A stretch of DNA of 64,000 bases from an uncultured Cyclobacteriaceae bacterium (GTDB lineage: Bacteria > Bacteroidota > Bacteroidia > Cytophagales > Cyclobacteriaceae), in the NCBI GenBank assembly GCA_937146645.1, contig CAKZRQ010000058.1, forward strand, positions 150,275 to 214,274, in the 5' to 3' direction. The position numbers were made by a program, and so were the translations under genes. Each line of letters starts with the position of its first letter. Position 1 is the stretch's first letter. Positions 8,797 through 18,017 of this stretch are shown here, one piece after another. The notes beneath the pieces were generated by a model. That model did not search any database. It was not told the origin of the DNA and saw only the letters and a list, made by a program, of their open reading frames with translations.

Positions 8797-9345
8797 TTAT
8801 TCAGCTACTTTTTCTGTGATCCAAATTGCGTCTTTTTCAAATCCTTTATCCTTCCATTCGACATTCACGTACTGTGAATCGAGAGTATTGACTCGAATAC
8901 CAAAATAGTCTGGCATGATAGGATAATCTCTGGTAAGTTTTCTGTCTACCAGGATCAATAACTCCACCTTCTGTGGTCTGCCGAAAGCAATCATAGCATC
9001 CATAGCTGCTCTTACAGATCTACCCTTGTAAAGCACATCATCCACCAGGATTACCTTCTTACCTTCAATCAGGAAATCAATCTTAGTCTCATTAGCCTTA
9101 AGTGGAAAGTCTCTTCTACGAAAATCGTCTCTATGAAATGTCGCATCCAGATATCCTGAATCCACTTGAACCCCTGAAACCTCCTTCAGTTTTTCTACGA
9201 TTTTATCCAAAAAAATAGGCCCCCTTGGTTGAAGCCCCAAAAGAACCGTGTTTTCAAAGTCATCATGATTTTCGATCAACTGATGACAAAACCTCTTCAA
9301 AATGATGTCGATCTCTTCTTGATCTAAGACTAGTCGTTTTTGCAT
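8797..9345 (-). CDS. pyrR: Bifunctional pyr operon regulator / uracil phosphoribosyltransferase
   Basis: PyrR binds UMP and, in Gram-positive bacteria, pyr mRNA; it also has uracil phosphoribosyltransferase activity. The 182-aa protein shows the type I PRTase PRPP loop ILVDDVLYKGRSVRAA and the N-terminal VLDQEEIDIILKRFCHQL pattern of PyrR. It is first in the pyrR-pyrB unit. I see no clear attenuator hairpin pair in the 28 nt before it, so RNA-based control at this locus is doubtful. Confidence 0.93.
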   Translation of the reverse strand: MQKRLVLDQEEIDIILKRFCHQLIENHDDFENTVLLGLQPRGPIFLDKIVEKLKEVSGVQVDSGYLDATFHRDDFRRRDFPLKANETKIDFLIEGKKVILVDDVLYKGRSVRAAMDAMIAFGRPQKVELLILVDRKLTRDYPIMPDYFGIRVNTLDSQYVNVEWKDKGFEKDAIWITEKVAE

Positions 9346-9361
9346 GAGTTGGATTTGGTGA

Positions 9362-9369
9362 CAAATATA
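9362..9369 (-). promoter_or_regulatory. Possible -7 element for pyrR-pyrB
   Basis: TATATTTG on the minus strand fits TAnnTTTG and sits 17-24 nt before the pyrR ATG. A matching TTTG at -33 is not visible, so the call is weak. Read-through from the gene at 9374 is also possible. Confidence 0.3.
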
Positions 9370-9373
9370 AAAA

Positions 9374-11008
9374 TTATTTCCCGACCTCAGTATCCTCTAA
9401 TTCGAACTCATCCCCTTCCACCAAAATCTTTGTCATGAAAAACACATCCTTATTACTCTCCTTTATATTCTCATCTAAATACCTAACACGCTGATTTCCT
9501 GAAAGCAAAAAATAAGGTCCGTACCAGTGTACCAGCTGAAGGCTACCTGCATTGGTGTCTCTAATTCTTTCATTTTCATCTACTAATTTGATTTCAAAAC
9601 TCTCGTCTTCAAACTTTTTCTCCCCATCCTTAAAATAGCTCATTTTGAGCACCAGGTCTTTCACAAACATATGATAGACTTCATCGCCTACAACGGCAAC
9701 CTCACCGAATGGCTGAGGGTATAGTGTATTGAAGTCATCGTAGGTACTTGAGTTATCCCAAATTATGTTTCCTTCTTTCCCAACTTTTACAAAATGAGCA
9801 GAAATGTACTTGAACTCAGTGGTGATTACCTGCATGGCCGAACCATTCATTACGTATTGTTGATCATAGACATTGTTAAAAAAGGGGGTGTAGCCCATCC
9901 GGTTTAGCTGATCATATCGATAATATCTGCCTGGTCTATATCCACCGGGCCTGTTATTGCCTCGACTATTTATGATATTGTAGTGATCAAAGTAAACGTA
10001 GTAAGCATCATCCTCAGATAATACAGATCTAATAGAATAGACATTCCTGATGTTATTGCTTTTTCCTTTTTCAGAATTCTTAGCAATCTCCTCATCTCGC
10101 TTACTCTTTAGCTTTTCTGGCAGATAATTATAGAAGCCTGGGAAATCTTCCAGGGTATATAATTTGAATTCGTATTCACCAAACTCATTAATATCCATTA
10201 TATACATACCTTGATAGGCATCCCTTCTTTCTATACCATAACTTCCTATCATCGCCTGCTCATAAATCTCAGGTGGTAATAGAACCCCCTCTAGAATCTC
10301 TTGATTATCCTCTCCAAATTCGTCCACTCTTATCTCCCTAAGTAGATTACCAAGAAAGTCGTAGGTATTAATGAGCAGCTCACGATTTCGGTATTGTCCT
10401 TTCCTACTGATAACAACTTGAAGAGCATCTATTTCTGGAAGTTTCTGGATTTGCAAAATTTGAGTATCGTTTCCATATACACCCTGAATAGTGTGAACAC
10501 TTTTATCTTCCAAATCAAAGATTTGAATAGCTGGTCTTCCATCTGCATCACCCATGAATATAGCCTTGCCATTTTCAACTAAAAACTCTAAAAGCTGCAT
10601 TCCTAACAGGTTATCAGCAGTATACTCGAAGCCTTGATTATCCGCCAGGTCTATCTTAAAAATGTATCTCTCAGCGTTTAAAGAAGTACCTTTTTGAAAA
10701 AGCAGATAAGCTGCTCCATCACTAAAATCATACCCTACTAAGGAAAATCCATTCCTCACAGGATATTCAAAAAGCCCCTTATCAGAATTCAGCTCAAAGT
10801 CCAGATTGATAAACTGGAGCTTTTCTCTAAAATTCAGGCCTTTCTCAGGAACAGTTCGAAATGCAGCGACACCTGTCTCCAATCTGAGCATTTCAAAAGT
10901 ATCGTCATAGAATTCAGAGCCAATCTCTAGTCTCTTCACAAAATTCACCTGAGAGAATCCGGCAAAACTTATGGACGTCAGAAGGAAAAAACTAAAGAGT
11001 CGCTTCAT
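9374..11008 (-). CDS. Large secreted protein of unknown function
   Basis: A 544-aa protein starting with a signal peptide (MKRLFSFFLLTSISFAGFSQ). I placed the start at the ATG 11008, where the signal peptide begins; the open frame continues upstream but only as unrelated sequence. The mature part is beta-rich, with many YDF, FKIDL and IYDF-type strands and a Gly/Arg/Tyr-rich patch (NRPGGYRPGRYYRYDQ) near residue 370, consistent with a beta-propeller-like extracytoplasmic protein. No catalytic motif was recognised. It precedes pyrR by 28 bp on the same strand and is divergent from the polX-like gene. Confidence 0.75.
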   Translation of the reverse strand: MKRLFSFFLLTSISFAGFSQVNFVKRLEIGSEFYDDTFEMLRLETGVAAFRTVPEKGLNFREKLQFINLDFELNSDKGLFEYPVRNGFSLVGYDFSDGAAYLLFQKGTSLNAERYIFKIDLADNQGFEYTADNLLGMQLLEFLVENGKAIFMGDADGRPAIQIFDLEDKSVHTIQGVYGNDTQILQIQKLPEIDALQVVISRKGQYRNRELLINTYDFLGNLLREIRVDEFGEDNQEILEGVLLPPEIYEQAMIGSYGIERRDAYQGMYIMDINEFGEYEFKLYTLEDFPGFYNYLPEKLKSKRDEEIAKNSEKGKSNNIRNVYSIRSVLSEDDAYYVYFDHYNIINSRGNNRPGGYRPGRYYRYDQLNRMGYTPFFNNVYDQQYVMNGSAMQVITTEFKYISAHFVKVGKEGNIIWDNSSTYDDFNTLYPQPFGEVAVVGDEVYHMFVKDLVLKMSYFKDGEKKFEDESFEIKLVDENERIRDTNAGSLQLVHWYGPYFLLSGNQRVRYLDENIKESNKDVFFMTKILVEGDEFELEDTEVGK

Positions 11009-11109
11009 GGTAATCATTGGGTAATTGAAAATCAAGTTAAAGTTTCGTGCTTTACATTGAAACAATATTTAAGCACATTTGTCCATTCTATAGACGTAAA
11101 AATTTCATT

Positions 11110-12822
11110 TTGGATCAGAAGTCAATTCTCAAAAAACTAAAGCTTACTGTGCAGTTAATGGAGCTGCATGAAGAGAACCCATTCAAAATAAGGAGCTTTC
11201 AAGGAGCATTAAACTCCCTTGATCGGCTTGATCAGGACTTTACCTTATTAAGTTCTGAGGAGCTTTCTGAAATTCCTGGACTAGGAAAAAGCATCCTTGG
11301 GGTTTTAGAGAATTTAAAGGATACGGAAACCCACCCTTTATTAGACTCCCTTTTGGAAAAGACTCCAACTGGAATACTTGAAATTCTTCAGATAAAAGGT
11401 CTTGGCCCAAAGAAAGTTAAAACCCTTTGGACCCAGTTGGGGATCACAAGCACCCATGAATTAATGGAGGCCTGTCAATCTGGGAAAGTGGCTCAGATTA
11501 AAGGTTTTGGCGAGAAAACCCAAAACACCATAATTCAAAACCTGGAGTTTAAAGCTTCAAATGAGAATAAAGCGCTCTACGCAGATATTGAAGAGACAGC
11601 TTTGGGCTATCAAGAGAAAATCCAAAGTGCAATAGGAAAATCAGGAACTGTTGCATTGGTTGGTGAATTCACCAGAAAACTGGAAATCATTTCTGGTCTT
11701 GAGTATTTGGTGGGCTCCGATGATTGGGAAAAGTCGGCGGAAGAAATTAAAAAAATAGAAGGTATAGAATGGCATTTGGCTAAATCAGGGCCATATACTC
11801 TTCAGGGAATGTTGGAAGAAGAAGAAGTCGGCATTTCTATTTATGGGACTGATCTAGAAAGCTTCGCTCAAAGACAACTTTTGCTTTCAGCCTCACCTCA
11901 ACACTTACAGCTTGAAGTAAAAGATGGTGAAAGTATGGGTCAGATGATTCTGGGAAGCAAGCCCAAATCTGAGCAAGACTTTTTCCAGGATTTGGATTTA
12001 CAATTCATCCCCTCCGAATTAAGGGAAGGGGTAGACGAAATAGCCCTTGCTAAGGAGGGGAAACTCCCAAAGCTATTGGAAAACAGTGACTTAAAAGGCA
12101 TCCTGCACAATCACTCGACGTACAGCGATGGAAAGCATAGCCTTCGCCAAATGGCAGATCATTGCAAGGCCTTGGGGTATGAATACCTGGGCATATCCGA
12201 TCATAGCCGAAGCGCTTTTTATGCTGGAGGCCTGGAGGCGGAAAGAATTGTGAAGCAGCATGAAGAAATCGAAGCTCTAAATAAGGAATTAGCCCCTTTC
12301 AAAATTTTCAAAGGAATCGAAAGTGATATACTGGCTGATGGAAGTCTTGATTATCCTGATGAAGTGCTGGCGAGTTTTGATTTTATTGTTTCTTCTGTTC
12401 ATTCCATTTTAAATATGGATTTGGCAAGAGCCACCCAAAGGCTAAATACCGCGATAGAAAATCCATACACTACCATTTTGGGTCACCCCACCGGTCGATT
12501 ACTTCTTCGAAGGAAAGGATACCCAATCGACCATCAGGCCATAATTGATGCATGTGCAGCCAACAAAGTAGTCATAGAAATCAATGCCAATCCATGGAGA
12601 TTAGATTTGGACTGGAGATGGATTCGATACGCCATGGAAAAAGGTGTGAAGCTTTCTATAAATCCAGATGCACATGAAATGAATGGATATCTAGACATGA
12701 AATATGGGGTGTTGATCGGGAGAAAAGGAGGACTTACTGCGGATATGACCTTCAACTCTATGGGGGTGGAAGAAATTGATTCCTATTTCCAGAATCGGAA
12801 ATCCAAAATTCCAGTTAAATGA
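11110..12822 (+). CDS. PolX-like protein: HhH plus PHP phosphoesterase with degenerate polymerase palm
   Basis: Resembles bacterial family X DNA polymerases in length (570 aa) and domain order. An N-terminal 8-kDa-like region with MELHEENPFKIRSFQ is followed by helix-hairpin-helix motifs (IPGLGK near 56, IKGLGPKK near 95, IKGFGEKT near 130). The palm region follows (180-270), and a C-terminal PHP domain begins at HNHSTYSDG (His333, His335). PHP metal ligands are complete: GISDHS, GIESD, SVHS, GHPTGR and NPDAHE. In the palm the usual GS...RR...DxD reads GEFTRK then GLE, so the catalytic aspartates are absent. I chose the TTG at 11110 because homology begins MDQKSILKKLKL; the next ATG (11158) would remove conserved sequence. 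It is probably a nuclease or repair factor rather than a polymerase. Confidence 0.85.
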   Translation: MDQKSILKKLKLTVQLMELHEENPFKIRSFQGALNSLDRLDQDFTLLSSEELSEIPGLGKSILGVLENLKDTETHPLLDSLLEKTPTGILEILQIKGLGPKKVKTLWTQLGITSTHELMEACQSGKVAQIKGFGEKTQNTIIQNLEFKASNENKALYADIEETALGYQEKIQSAIGKSGTVALVGEFTRKLEIISGLEYLVGSDDWEKSAEEIKKIEGIEWHLAKSGPYTLQGMLEEEEVGISIYGTDLESFAQRQLLLSASPQHLQLEVKDGESMGQMILGSKPKSEQDFFQDLDLQFIPSELREGVDEIALAKEGKLPKLLENSDLKGILHNHSTYSDGKHSLRQMADHCKALGYEYLGISDHSRSAFYAGGLEAERIVKQHEEIEALNKELAPFKIFKGIESDILADGSLDYPDEVLASFDFIVSSVHSILNMDLARATQRLNTAIENPYTTILGHPTGRLLLRRKGYPIDHQAIIDACAANKVVIEINANPWRLDLDWRWIRYAMEKGVKLSINPDAHEMNGYLDMKYGVLIGRKGGLTADMTFNSMGVEEIDSYFQNRKSKIPVK

Positions 12823-13106
12823 AATGGACAGAATTGCCTGAAGGCACTCTTTTGACTCGAACCTTTCTTTTTGGAATCACAGGGATTTTGCTTGGAGTGG
12901 TTTCATTGGTCAATCAAAATTTTAATCTTTTCGATGGACCAATGGGTCCACTAAATGGTGTCAGTATTGGTCTTCAGCTCGTAGGTTTGAGTATTGCTGT
13001 ACTCTTGCTTCGCAAAAGAAAAATATCAGAATCTGCTAAAAACAAAGCCCAAAAGATGACAGTGGTATTGGGGGCGGCAGTGCTTTTCTTTATCTTCTCG
13101 CTGTAA
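12819..13106 (+). CDS. Small membrane protein of unknown function
   Basis: A 95-aa protein with three predicted hydrophobic segments (about residues 14-32, 48-64 and 78-95) and a basic loop RKRKISESAKNKAQK. It overlaps the PolX-like gene by 4 bp (ATGA), so its translation is probably coupled to that gene. I do not recognise the family. Confidence 0.7.
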   Translation: MKWTELPEGTLLTRTFLFGITGILLGVVSLVNQNFNLFDGPMGPLNGVSIGLQLVGLSIAVLLLRKRKISESAKNKAQKMTVVLGAAVLFFIFSL

Positions 13107-13123
13107 CCAAAATCCAGAAGAAA

Positions 13124-13585
13124 ATGAAGAAGCTATTTTTCATGGCTCTTTGTGTAGTGTTAGTTGCCTCACAAGGAGTTTTTGCTCAATCAAACCCTAA
13201 AAGGGAATTTCAAATTATCACGGTAGTAGAATCTATCGTCCCAATGGGCGTCGGGCGTTCAAGAATTATTGATAATAAGGGAGAAGTAGATGTAGAGAAT
13301 TTTACCACGGAAAGAACCAATGGTAAAAAGAGTAAAATGAAGGAAATCGATCGTAAGGATATCCGGATTGATGATTTAGAAGAAACTAAGCTCCTGAACT
13401 TTTTCAGTGCGACCGGAATCAACTTTCAAAACATTGCTTCAAATGATGCTGTGGTTTCGGCAAAAATAAATGCCATGCTATTAGATGGCTGGGAATTAAC
13501 CTTTGTCACCAGTGGGGTAGAATCAGATGCAGGAGGAACAGATGGACAGGGAATTTTCATTACCAGAATGTTCTTTTCTAGATAA
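13124..13585 (+). CDS. Small secreted protein of unknown function
   Basis: A 153-aa protein with a signal peptide (MKKLFFMALCVVLVASQGVFAQ). The mature chain starts with a strand-like segment (REFQIITVVESIVPMGVGRSR), has a basic middle (TNGKKSKMKEIDRKD), and ends with DGWELTFVTSGV and GIFITRMFF. The ending looks like a small alpha/beta fold of the kind in which a protein must report its value each time it is updated, but no function can be assigned. It is the last gene before a strong bidirectional terminator. Confidence 0.75.
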   Translation: MKKLFFMALCVVLVASQGVFAQSNPKREFQIITVVESIVPMGVGRSRIIDNKGEVDVENFTTERTNGKKSKMKEIDRKDIRIDDLEETKLLNFFSATGINFQNIASNDAVVSAKINAMLLDGWELTFVTSGVESDAGGTDGQGIFITRMFFSR

Positions 13586-13590
13586 ATAAA

Positions 13591-13634
13591 AGAGCCCTGA
13601 AGTAAATACTTCAGGGCTCTTCATTCTTTTTTTT
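13591..13634 (+). terminator. Rho-independent terminator between convergent transcripts
   Basis: A 14-bp perfect stem, AGAGCCCTGAAGTA with its complement (13591-13620), has a two-base AA loop and is followed by TCATTCTTTTTTTT on the plus strand. On the minus strand the stem is followed by TTTATTTATC, so it may also end clpC transcription. Confidence 0.85.
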
Positions 13635-13639
13635 AAGGA

Positions 13640-16177
13640 TTACTCCTTATCCGCTTTCGCTTTCTTTTTCACAGAAATGGTAAGCTCATCGCCTTTACCT
13701 GAGTAATCAGCTTTGATCACATCGCCTTCTGATAAATCTCCTTTCAGGATTTCCTCTGCAACTGCATCTTCAAGATACTTTTGAATCGCACGGTTCAAAG
13801 GTCTGGCACCATATTGCTGGTCATAGCCCTTTTCAGCTAAGAATGCCTTAGCCTTCTTCGTCAATTCAATTTTATATCCCAGATCAGTAATTCTTGAGAA
13901 TAACTTACCCAAACTGATGTCGATGATCTTGAACAGATGGTCTTGATCAAGAGAATTGAATACCACTACGTCATCAAGTCTATTCAAGAATTCAGGACTG
14001 AATGCCTTCTTCAAAGCTGACTGGATAGTGCCTTTCATGATGTCATCCATGTTATCCTTTTTCGCCTGATTGGCAAAGCCGATTCCACTTCCGAAATCCT
14101 TCAAGTCACGAACTCCAATATTTGAAGTCATGATGATAATCGTGTTTCTAAAGTCCACTCTGCGTCCAAGACCGTCAGTCAAGATTCCATCGTCCAATAC
14201 CTGTAGAAGGATATTGAAGACATCAGGGTGAGCTTTTTCAATCTCATCAAGAAGGACTACTGAATACGGCTTTCTCCTCACCTTTTCGGTAAGCTGACCA
14301 CCTTCTTCATATCCCACATATCCCGGAGGTGCTCCCACGAGTCTGGATACTGAGAATTTCTCCATGTATTCAGACATATCAATTCTGATCAAAGAATCCT
14401 CCTTATCGAAAAGATAGGTAGCTAGCATCTTGGCAAGTTCGGTCTTACCCACACCGGTTGGACCGAGAAAGATGAATGAACCGATAGGCTTTTTAGGATC
14501 CTTCAGACCCACTCTGGTACGCTGAATAGCCTTGGTCAATTTCTTGATCGCCTCATCCTGACCAATCACCTTATCACCAAGGTCTTCCTTCATGGTGAGA
14601 AGCTTGGCTCCTTCATTCTGAGCTATTCGCTTAGTAGGAATACCGGTCATCATAGCAATTACTTCGGCTACATGATCCTCGTCTACCGTAAATCTCTTAG
14701 ACTTACTTTCTTCCTCCCATCTTGTTTTCGCAAGCTCTAATTGCTCAAGAAGCTTCTTCTCTTTATCTCTAAGCTGAGCAGCTTCCTCATACTTTTGAGA
14801 TTTTACTACTCGATTTTTCTCAGTCTTGATATCCTCTACCTCAGATTCCAACTTCAAGATGTCCTCAGGAACATGAATATTGTTGATATGCACTCGAGCT
14901 CCGGCTTCATCCATGATATCGATGGCTTTGTCCGGAAGGAATCGATCTGAAATATATCGATCCGAAAGATTCACGCATGCTTCTACCGCCTCTGGCGTGT
15001 AGTTCACGTTGTGATGCTCCTCGTACTTATCCTTAATGTTTTCTAGAATCTGAATGGTCTCTTCTGGTGAAGTCGCATCCACCATGACCATCTGGAATCT
15101 TCTGGCCAAAGCACCATCCTTCTCAATGTACTGTCTGTACTCATCAAGAGTAGTAGCACCGATACATTGAATTTCACCTCTCGCCAAAGCTGGCTTGAAC
15201 ATGTTGGAAGCATCAAGCGATCCACTTGCTCCTCCTGCACCTACGATAGTGTGCAATTCATCAATGAACAGAATCACGTTTGGAGATTTCTCAAGCTCGT
15301 TCATCACAGCTTTCATTCTTTCCTCAAACTGACCTCTGTATTTTGTACCGGCTACAAGTGATGCAAGATCAAGTGTAACGACACGCTTGTTGAAAAGTAC
15401 CCGAGATACTTTTTTCTGAACAATTCTAAGAGCCAAACCTTCAGCGATTGCAGTTTTACCTACACCAGGCTCACCTATTAGAATCGGATTATTTTTCTTT
15501 CTTCTGGAAAGAACCTGAGCTACACGCTCAATCTCTTTTTCTCTACCAATGATGGGATCGAGTTTGTCTTCCTCGGCCATCTTAGTAAGATCGCGACCAA
15601 AGTTATCCAAAACTGGTGTCCTGGATTTCTCATTTCCTTGCTTTGAACTTGAAGAACCACTTCCTCCGGAGGATCCAAATAACTTTGAACCTTCTTCTTC
15701 TCCATCTTCAGCTTCAGCTTTCGAGCTGGGAGCTGCTGGGTCACCTGACATTTCCAACATTTCTTTTACTGATTCATAACTCACGTCGAACTTGTTTAAA
15801 ATTTGCGTGGCGATATTATCCTCATCCCTAAGAATGGACAATAGCAAATGCTCAGTTCCGATTAGTTGACTTTTGAAGATTTTGGCCTCCAGATATGTAA
15901 TTTTCAATACCTTCTCTGACTGTCTGGTCAAAGGGATATTGGCCATATTTTTCACATTATGGTTTGCCGTGCCTTTCACTGCACGCTCGATAGAATTTCT
16001 CAATTCATCGAGGGGTACCCCAAGTTTTTTAAGCATGGAAACAGCAACTCCTTCTCCCTCACGAATCATCCCAAGCAAGAGGTGCTCTGTGCCAATATAA
16101 TCATGGCCCAAGCGCAGCGCTTCCTCCCTACTGAGAGAAATAACCTCCTTGACTCTGTTTGAAAATTTTGCTTCCAT
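13640..16177 (-). CDS. clpC: ATP-dependent Clp protease ATP-binding subunit ClpC
   Basis: A Hsp100 unfoldase that feeds substrates to ClpP. The 845-aa protein has two N-terminal Clp repeats (about residues 1-145), a Ser/Gly-rich linker (about 160-185, [12 protein letters not shown]), and a first AAA+ module with Walker [18 protein letters not shown] motif in the coiled middle region (about 425-460, [15 protein letters not shown]) distinguishes ClpC from ClpA and ClpB. The second AAA+ module has [12 protein letters not shown]. The hydrophobic ClpP-docking loop is expected in the second module. It is transcribed alone from the 70-bp gap at 16178-16247 or from the upstream WbqC unit. Confidence 0.96.
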   Translation of the reverse strand: MEAKFSNRVKEVISLSREEALRLGHDYIGTEHLLLGMIREGEGVAVSMLKKLGVPLDELRNSIERAVKGTANHNVKNMANIPLTRQSEKVLKITYLEAKIFKSQLIGTEHLLLSILRDEDNIATQILNKFDVSYESVKEMLEMSGDPAAPSSKAEAEDGEEEGSKLFGSSGGSGSSSSKQGNEKSRTPVLDNFGRDLTKMAEEDKLDPIIGREKEIERVAQVLSRRKKNNPILIGEPGVGKTAIAEGLALRIVQKKVSRVLFNKRVVTLDLASLVAGTKYRGQFEERMKAVMNELEKSPNVILFIDELHTIVGAGGASGSLDASNMFKPALARGEIQCIGATTLDEYRQYIEKDGALARRFQMVMVDATSPEETIQILENIKDKYEEHHNVNYTPEAVEACVNLSDRYISDRFLPDKAIDIMDEAGARVHINNIHVPEDILKLESEVEDIKTEKNRVVKSQKYEEAAQLRDKEKKLLEQLELAKTRWEEESKSKRFTVDEDHVAEVIAMMTGIPTKRIAQNEGAKLLTMKEDLGDKVIGQDEAIKKLTKAIQRTRVGLKDPKKPIGSFIFLGPTGVGKTELAKMLATYLFDKEDSLIRIDMSEYMEKFSVSRLVGAPPGYVGYEEGGQLTEKVRRKPYSVVLLDEIEKAHPDVFNILLQVLDDGILTDGLGRRVDFRNTIIIMTSNIGVRDLKDFGSGIGFANQAKKDNMDDIMKGTIQSALKKAFSPEFLNRLDDVVVFNSLDQDHLFKIIDISLGKLFSRITDLGYKIELTKKAKAFLAEKGYDQQYGARPLNRAIQKYLEDAVAEEILKGDLSEGDVIKADYSGKGDELTISVKKKAKADKE

Positions 16178-16247
16178 TTAATTCCTTTCTGATTGTATAA
16201 TATTCCCTAACGAATGTTACCGAATTTGTTTTAAAAACACAATCAAT

Positions 16248-16883
16248 TTAACGATTGTTCAATGTTTTTTCGGCGGATTTAGAAATGACCAATTTGGCCT
16301 CCGGACCCATACAAAACAACAAATCCATAACGCTCAAATTTGGTTCAAAGTCTGAGCCAAAAAGCTGAAAGTAAGGTTCAGGGGAATACAGTTCTCTTTT
16401 TTGCCAGGACTCATTACTGACAATTCGCCCTCTCAGGTCATTTTCGAAGGATAAATCAACTAATTCATCGTATTCGGCGACTTTGACAGGTAGCTGCAAA
16501 AGCTTCAGACATACTGTCAGAATGTCTCTATTTAAACTCCATAGCGACTCCGGAGGATTTTCCAGAAAGCGCTGGAAGTAAGGGAAATAGTATTCGAAAA
16601 AAGGGGCTTTGCCGTAGGCACTCTGAATGCTTCGCAAATGATCCAGTTGCCACTTATCCTGAAAGTTGATTTTGAGTTCTTCCTGTGGAATGGCAGGGCG
16701 TCGCCCCTGAATAGGAATACTGAGTCTCTGAACTTTATTCGCTCCGCGGATTTCAGCTCTGTTGATATAGCTATTTCTTCGGAAAGTGCTCTTAGGAAAG
16801 AGAGCCACTTCATCGCACCCGTGGATAGCAGAAAAAAACTCAAGACTTGGGAAGTAAAAGAGATCGGCGGCTACCCTTTTCAT
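16248..16883 (-). CDS. WbqC family protein
   Basis: A 211-aa cytoplasmic protein of the WbqC-like family, found near surface-polysaccharide genes and in many Bacteroidetes housekeeping loci; its reaction is unproven. Family features include an N-terminal FYFPSLEFFSAI segment, FRRNSYINRAEIRGANKVQRLSIP-type strands and a conserved SAYGKAPFFEYYFP motif near residue 95. The start lies 3 nt after the stop of the threonylcarbamoyl-AMP synthase gene, giving a tight operon with it and the Nudix gene. Confidence 0.85.
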   Translation of the reverse strand: MKRVAADLFYFPSLEFFSAIHGCDEVALFPKSTFRRNSYINRAEIRGANKVQRLSIPIQGRRPAIPQEELKINFQDKWQLDHLRSIQSAYGKAPFFEYYFPYFQRFLENPPESLWSLNRDILTVCLKLLQLPVKVAEYDELVDLSFENDLRGRIVSNESWQKRELYSPEPYFQLFGSDFEPNLSVMDLLFCMGPEAKLVISKSAEKTLNNR

Positions 16884-16886
16884 AAA

Positions 16887-17516
16887 TCAAAGAATGTCGT
16901 CTACCTCACCTAATCCTTCTCTGAGAACTTCGACTGGTTCGGTGGTGCAATCCAAAACCGTTGAGGCCACATTTTGACCATAGCCTCCATCGATCACCAC
17001 ATCAACCAGGTTTTCATATTTCTCAAAAATTAGCTCAGGATCGGTGCTGTATTCGATAACCTCATCTTCATCCACAATGGAGGTAGTCAAGATAGGACGA
17101 CCCAGCTCCTCCACCAGCATTCTCGGTACCAAATGATCAGGAACCCGAATTCCTACTGTCTTTTTTCTGCTGTGCAAAATCCTGGGGACTTCATTACTCG
17201 CATTCAGAATGAAAGTAAATGGCCCTGGAAAAGCCTTTTTCATCATTTTGAAAACTGGCTTGCTGATGATTCGAGTGTATTCTGAAATATTGCTCAGGTC
17301 AGCACAGATAAAAGAAAAGTTATGCTTCTTCGGGTTGATACCTTTGATTTTGCAGATTCTCTCGATCGCCTTTTGATTGGTAATATCGCAGCCCATACCA
17401 TAAACAGTATCGGTTGGATAAATCACCACTCCCCCATTTCTAAGAACCTTAGAAATTTGAAGAATCTTTTTATGATCCGGATTCTCAGGATAAAGCTTAA
17501 TAAAATCAGCACTCAT
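16887..17516 (-). CDS. L-threonylcarbamoyladenylate synthase (Sua5/YciO/YrdC family)
   Basis: Makes threonylcarbamoyl-AMP from threonine, bicarbonate and ATP for the t6A37 modification of ANN-decoding tRNAs. The 209-aa protein is a single YrdC domain: the GGVVIYPTDTVYGMGCD nucleotide pocket, then KKHNFSFICADLSNISEY, KAFPGPFTFIL and KKTVGIRVPDH. The ATG at 17516 (MSADFIKLYPENPDH) was chosen. An upstream in-frame extension would overlap the Nudix gene. The lack of a Sua5 C-terminal domain means it is the short TsaC-like form or the YciO paralog. Confidence 0.88.
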   Translation of the reverse strand: MSADFIKLYPENPDHKKILQISKVLRNGGVVIYPTDTVYGMGCDITNQKAIERICKIKGINPKKHNFSFICADLSNISEYTRIISKPVFKMMKKAFPGPFTFILNASNEVPRILHSRKKTVGIRVPDHLVPRMLVEELGRPILTTSIVDEDEVIEYSTDPELIFEKYENLVDVVIDGGYGQNVASTVLDCTTEPVEVLREGLGEVDDIL

Positions 17517-17532
17517 GGAATAATCAGTGTTT

Positions 17533-17937
17533 TTAAATAAGCGAGTCCCACTTCTCTTCAAGCTCCTTCGCAATGGGAATATCTGCCTCGGCCCAATTTA
17601 CACCCAAAAGTTCATTTCGCCCTAGCCATGCATAATCATCATGTTCGGTTAGTTTCAAACTGCCAGTAAAACTCTTCACCAAAAAAGGAATGAGCCGGAT
17701 GATTTTACCAGATTCATAGCTATGATCTGAGGGGCTAAGCCCTTCTCCAACCTTTATTTCCAAATAAAGCTCCTCCCGAATTTCCCGGACTAAGGATTCT
17801 TCATGGCTTTCTCCGGCTTCCACTTTTCCACCCGGAAACTCCCAAAAACCAGCCAATGGCATTTGTGCTGAGCGCCTTACGGCCAAAACCTTGGAGTCAT
17901 CTAAAATTAGAGCGCAAACAACTGGGACAACTTGCAT
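17533..17937 (-). CDS. Nudix hydrolase, MutT-like (deoxy)nucleoside triphosphate pyrophosphohydrolase
   Basis: A 134-aa enzyme that hydrolyses a nucleoside-diphosphate-X substrate; MutT-type members clear 8-oxo-dGTP. The Nudix box is visible as GGKVEAGESHEESLVREI followed by REEL (residues about 35-57), with the upstream FWEFPGG typical of MutT/CTP pyrophosphohydrolases. It is the first gene of the three-gene run Nudix, YrdC, WbqC, with 16 bp to the next start. Confidence 0.88.
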   Translation of the reverse strand: MQVVPVVCALILDDSKVLAVRRSAQMPLAGFWEFPGGKVEAGESHEESLVREIREELYLEIKVGEGLSPSDHSYESGKIIRLIPFLVKSFTGSLKLTEHDDYAWLGRNELLGVNWAEADIPIAKELEEKWDSLI

Positions 17938-18003
17938 GAGGTAAAGTAAATTAAAAGAAGTAAAACCCTGAAAGACGGGAGGCGTTTTGAAAAAGTCTTT
18001 TGT

Positions 18004-18011
18004 TACTTTTG
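18004..18011 (+). promoter_or_regulatory. Predicted -7 element of the mltG operon
   Basis: TACTTTTG followed by CA fits the Bacteroidetes -7 consensus and ends only 6 nt before the mltG ATG, implying a leaderless or nearly leaderless mRNA. The closest TTTTG upstream (17985-17989) leaves a 14-nt spacer, shorter than the usual 19-20, so the -33 element is uncertain. Confidence 0.45.
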
Positions 18012-18017
18012 CAACTT

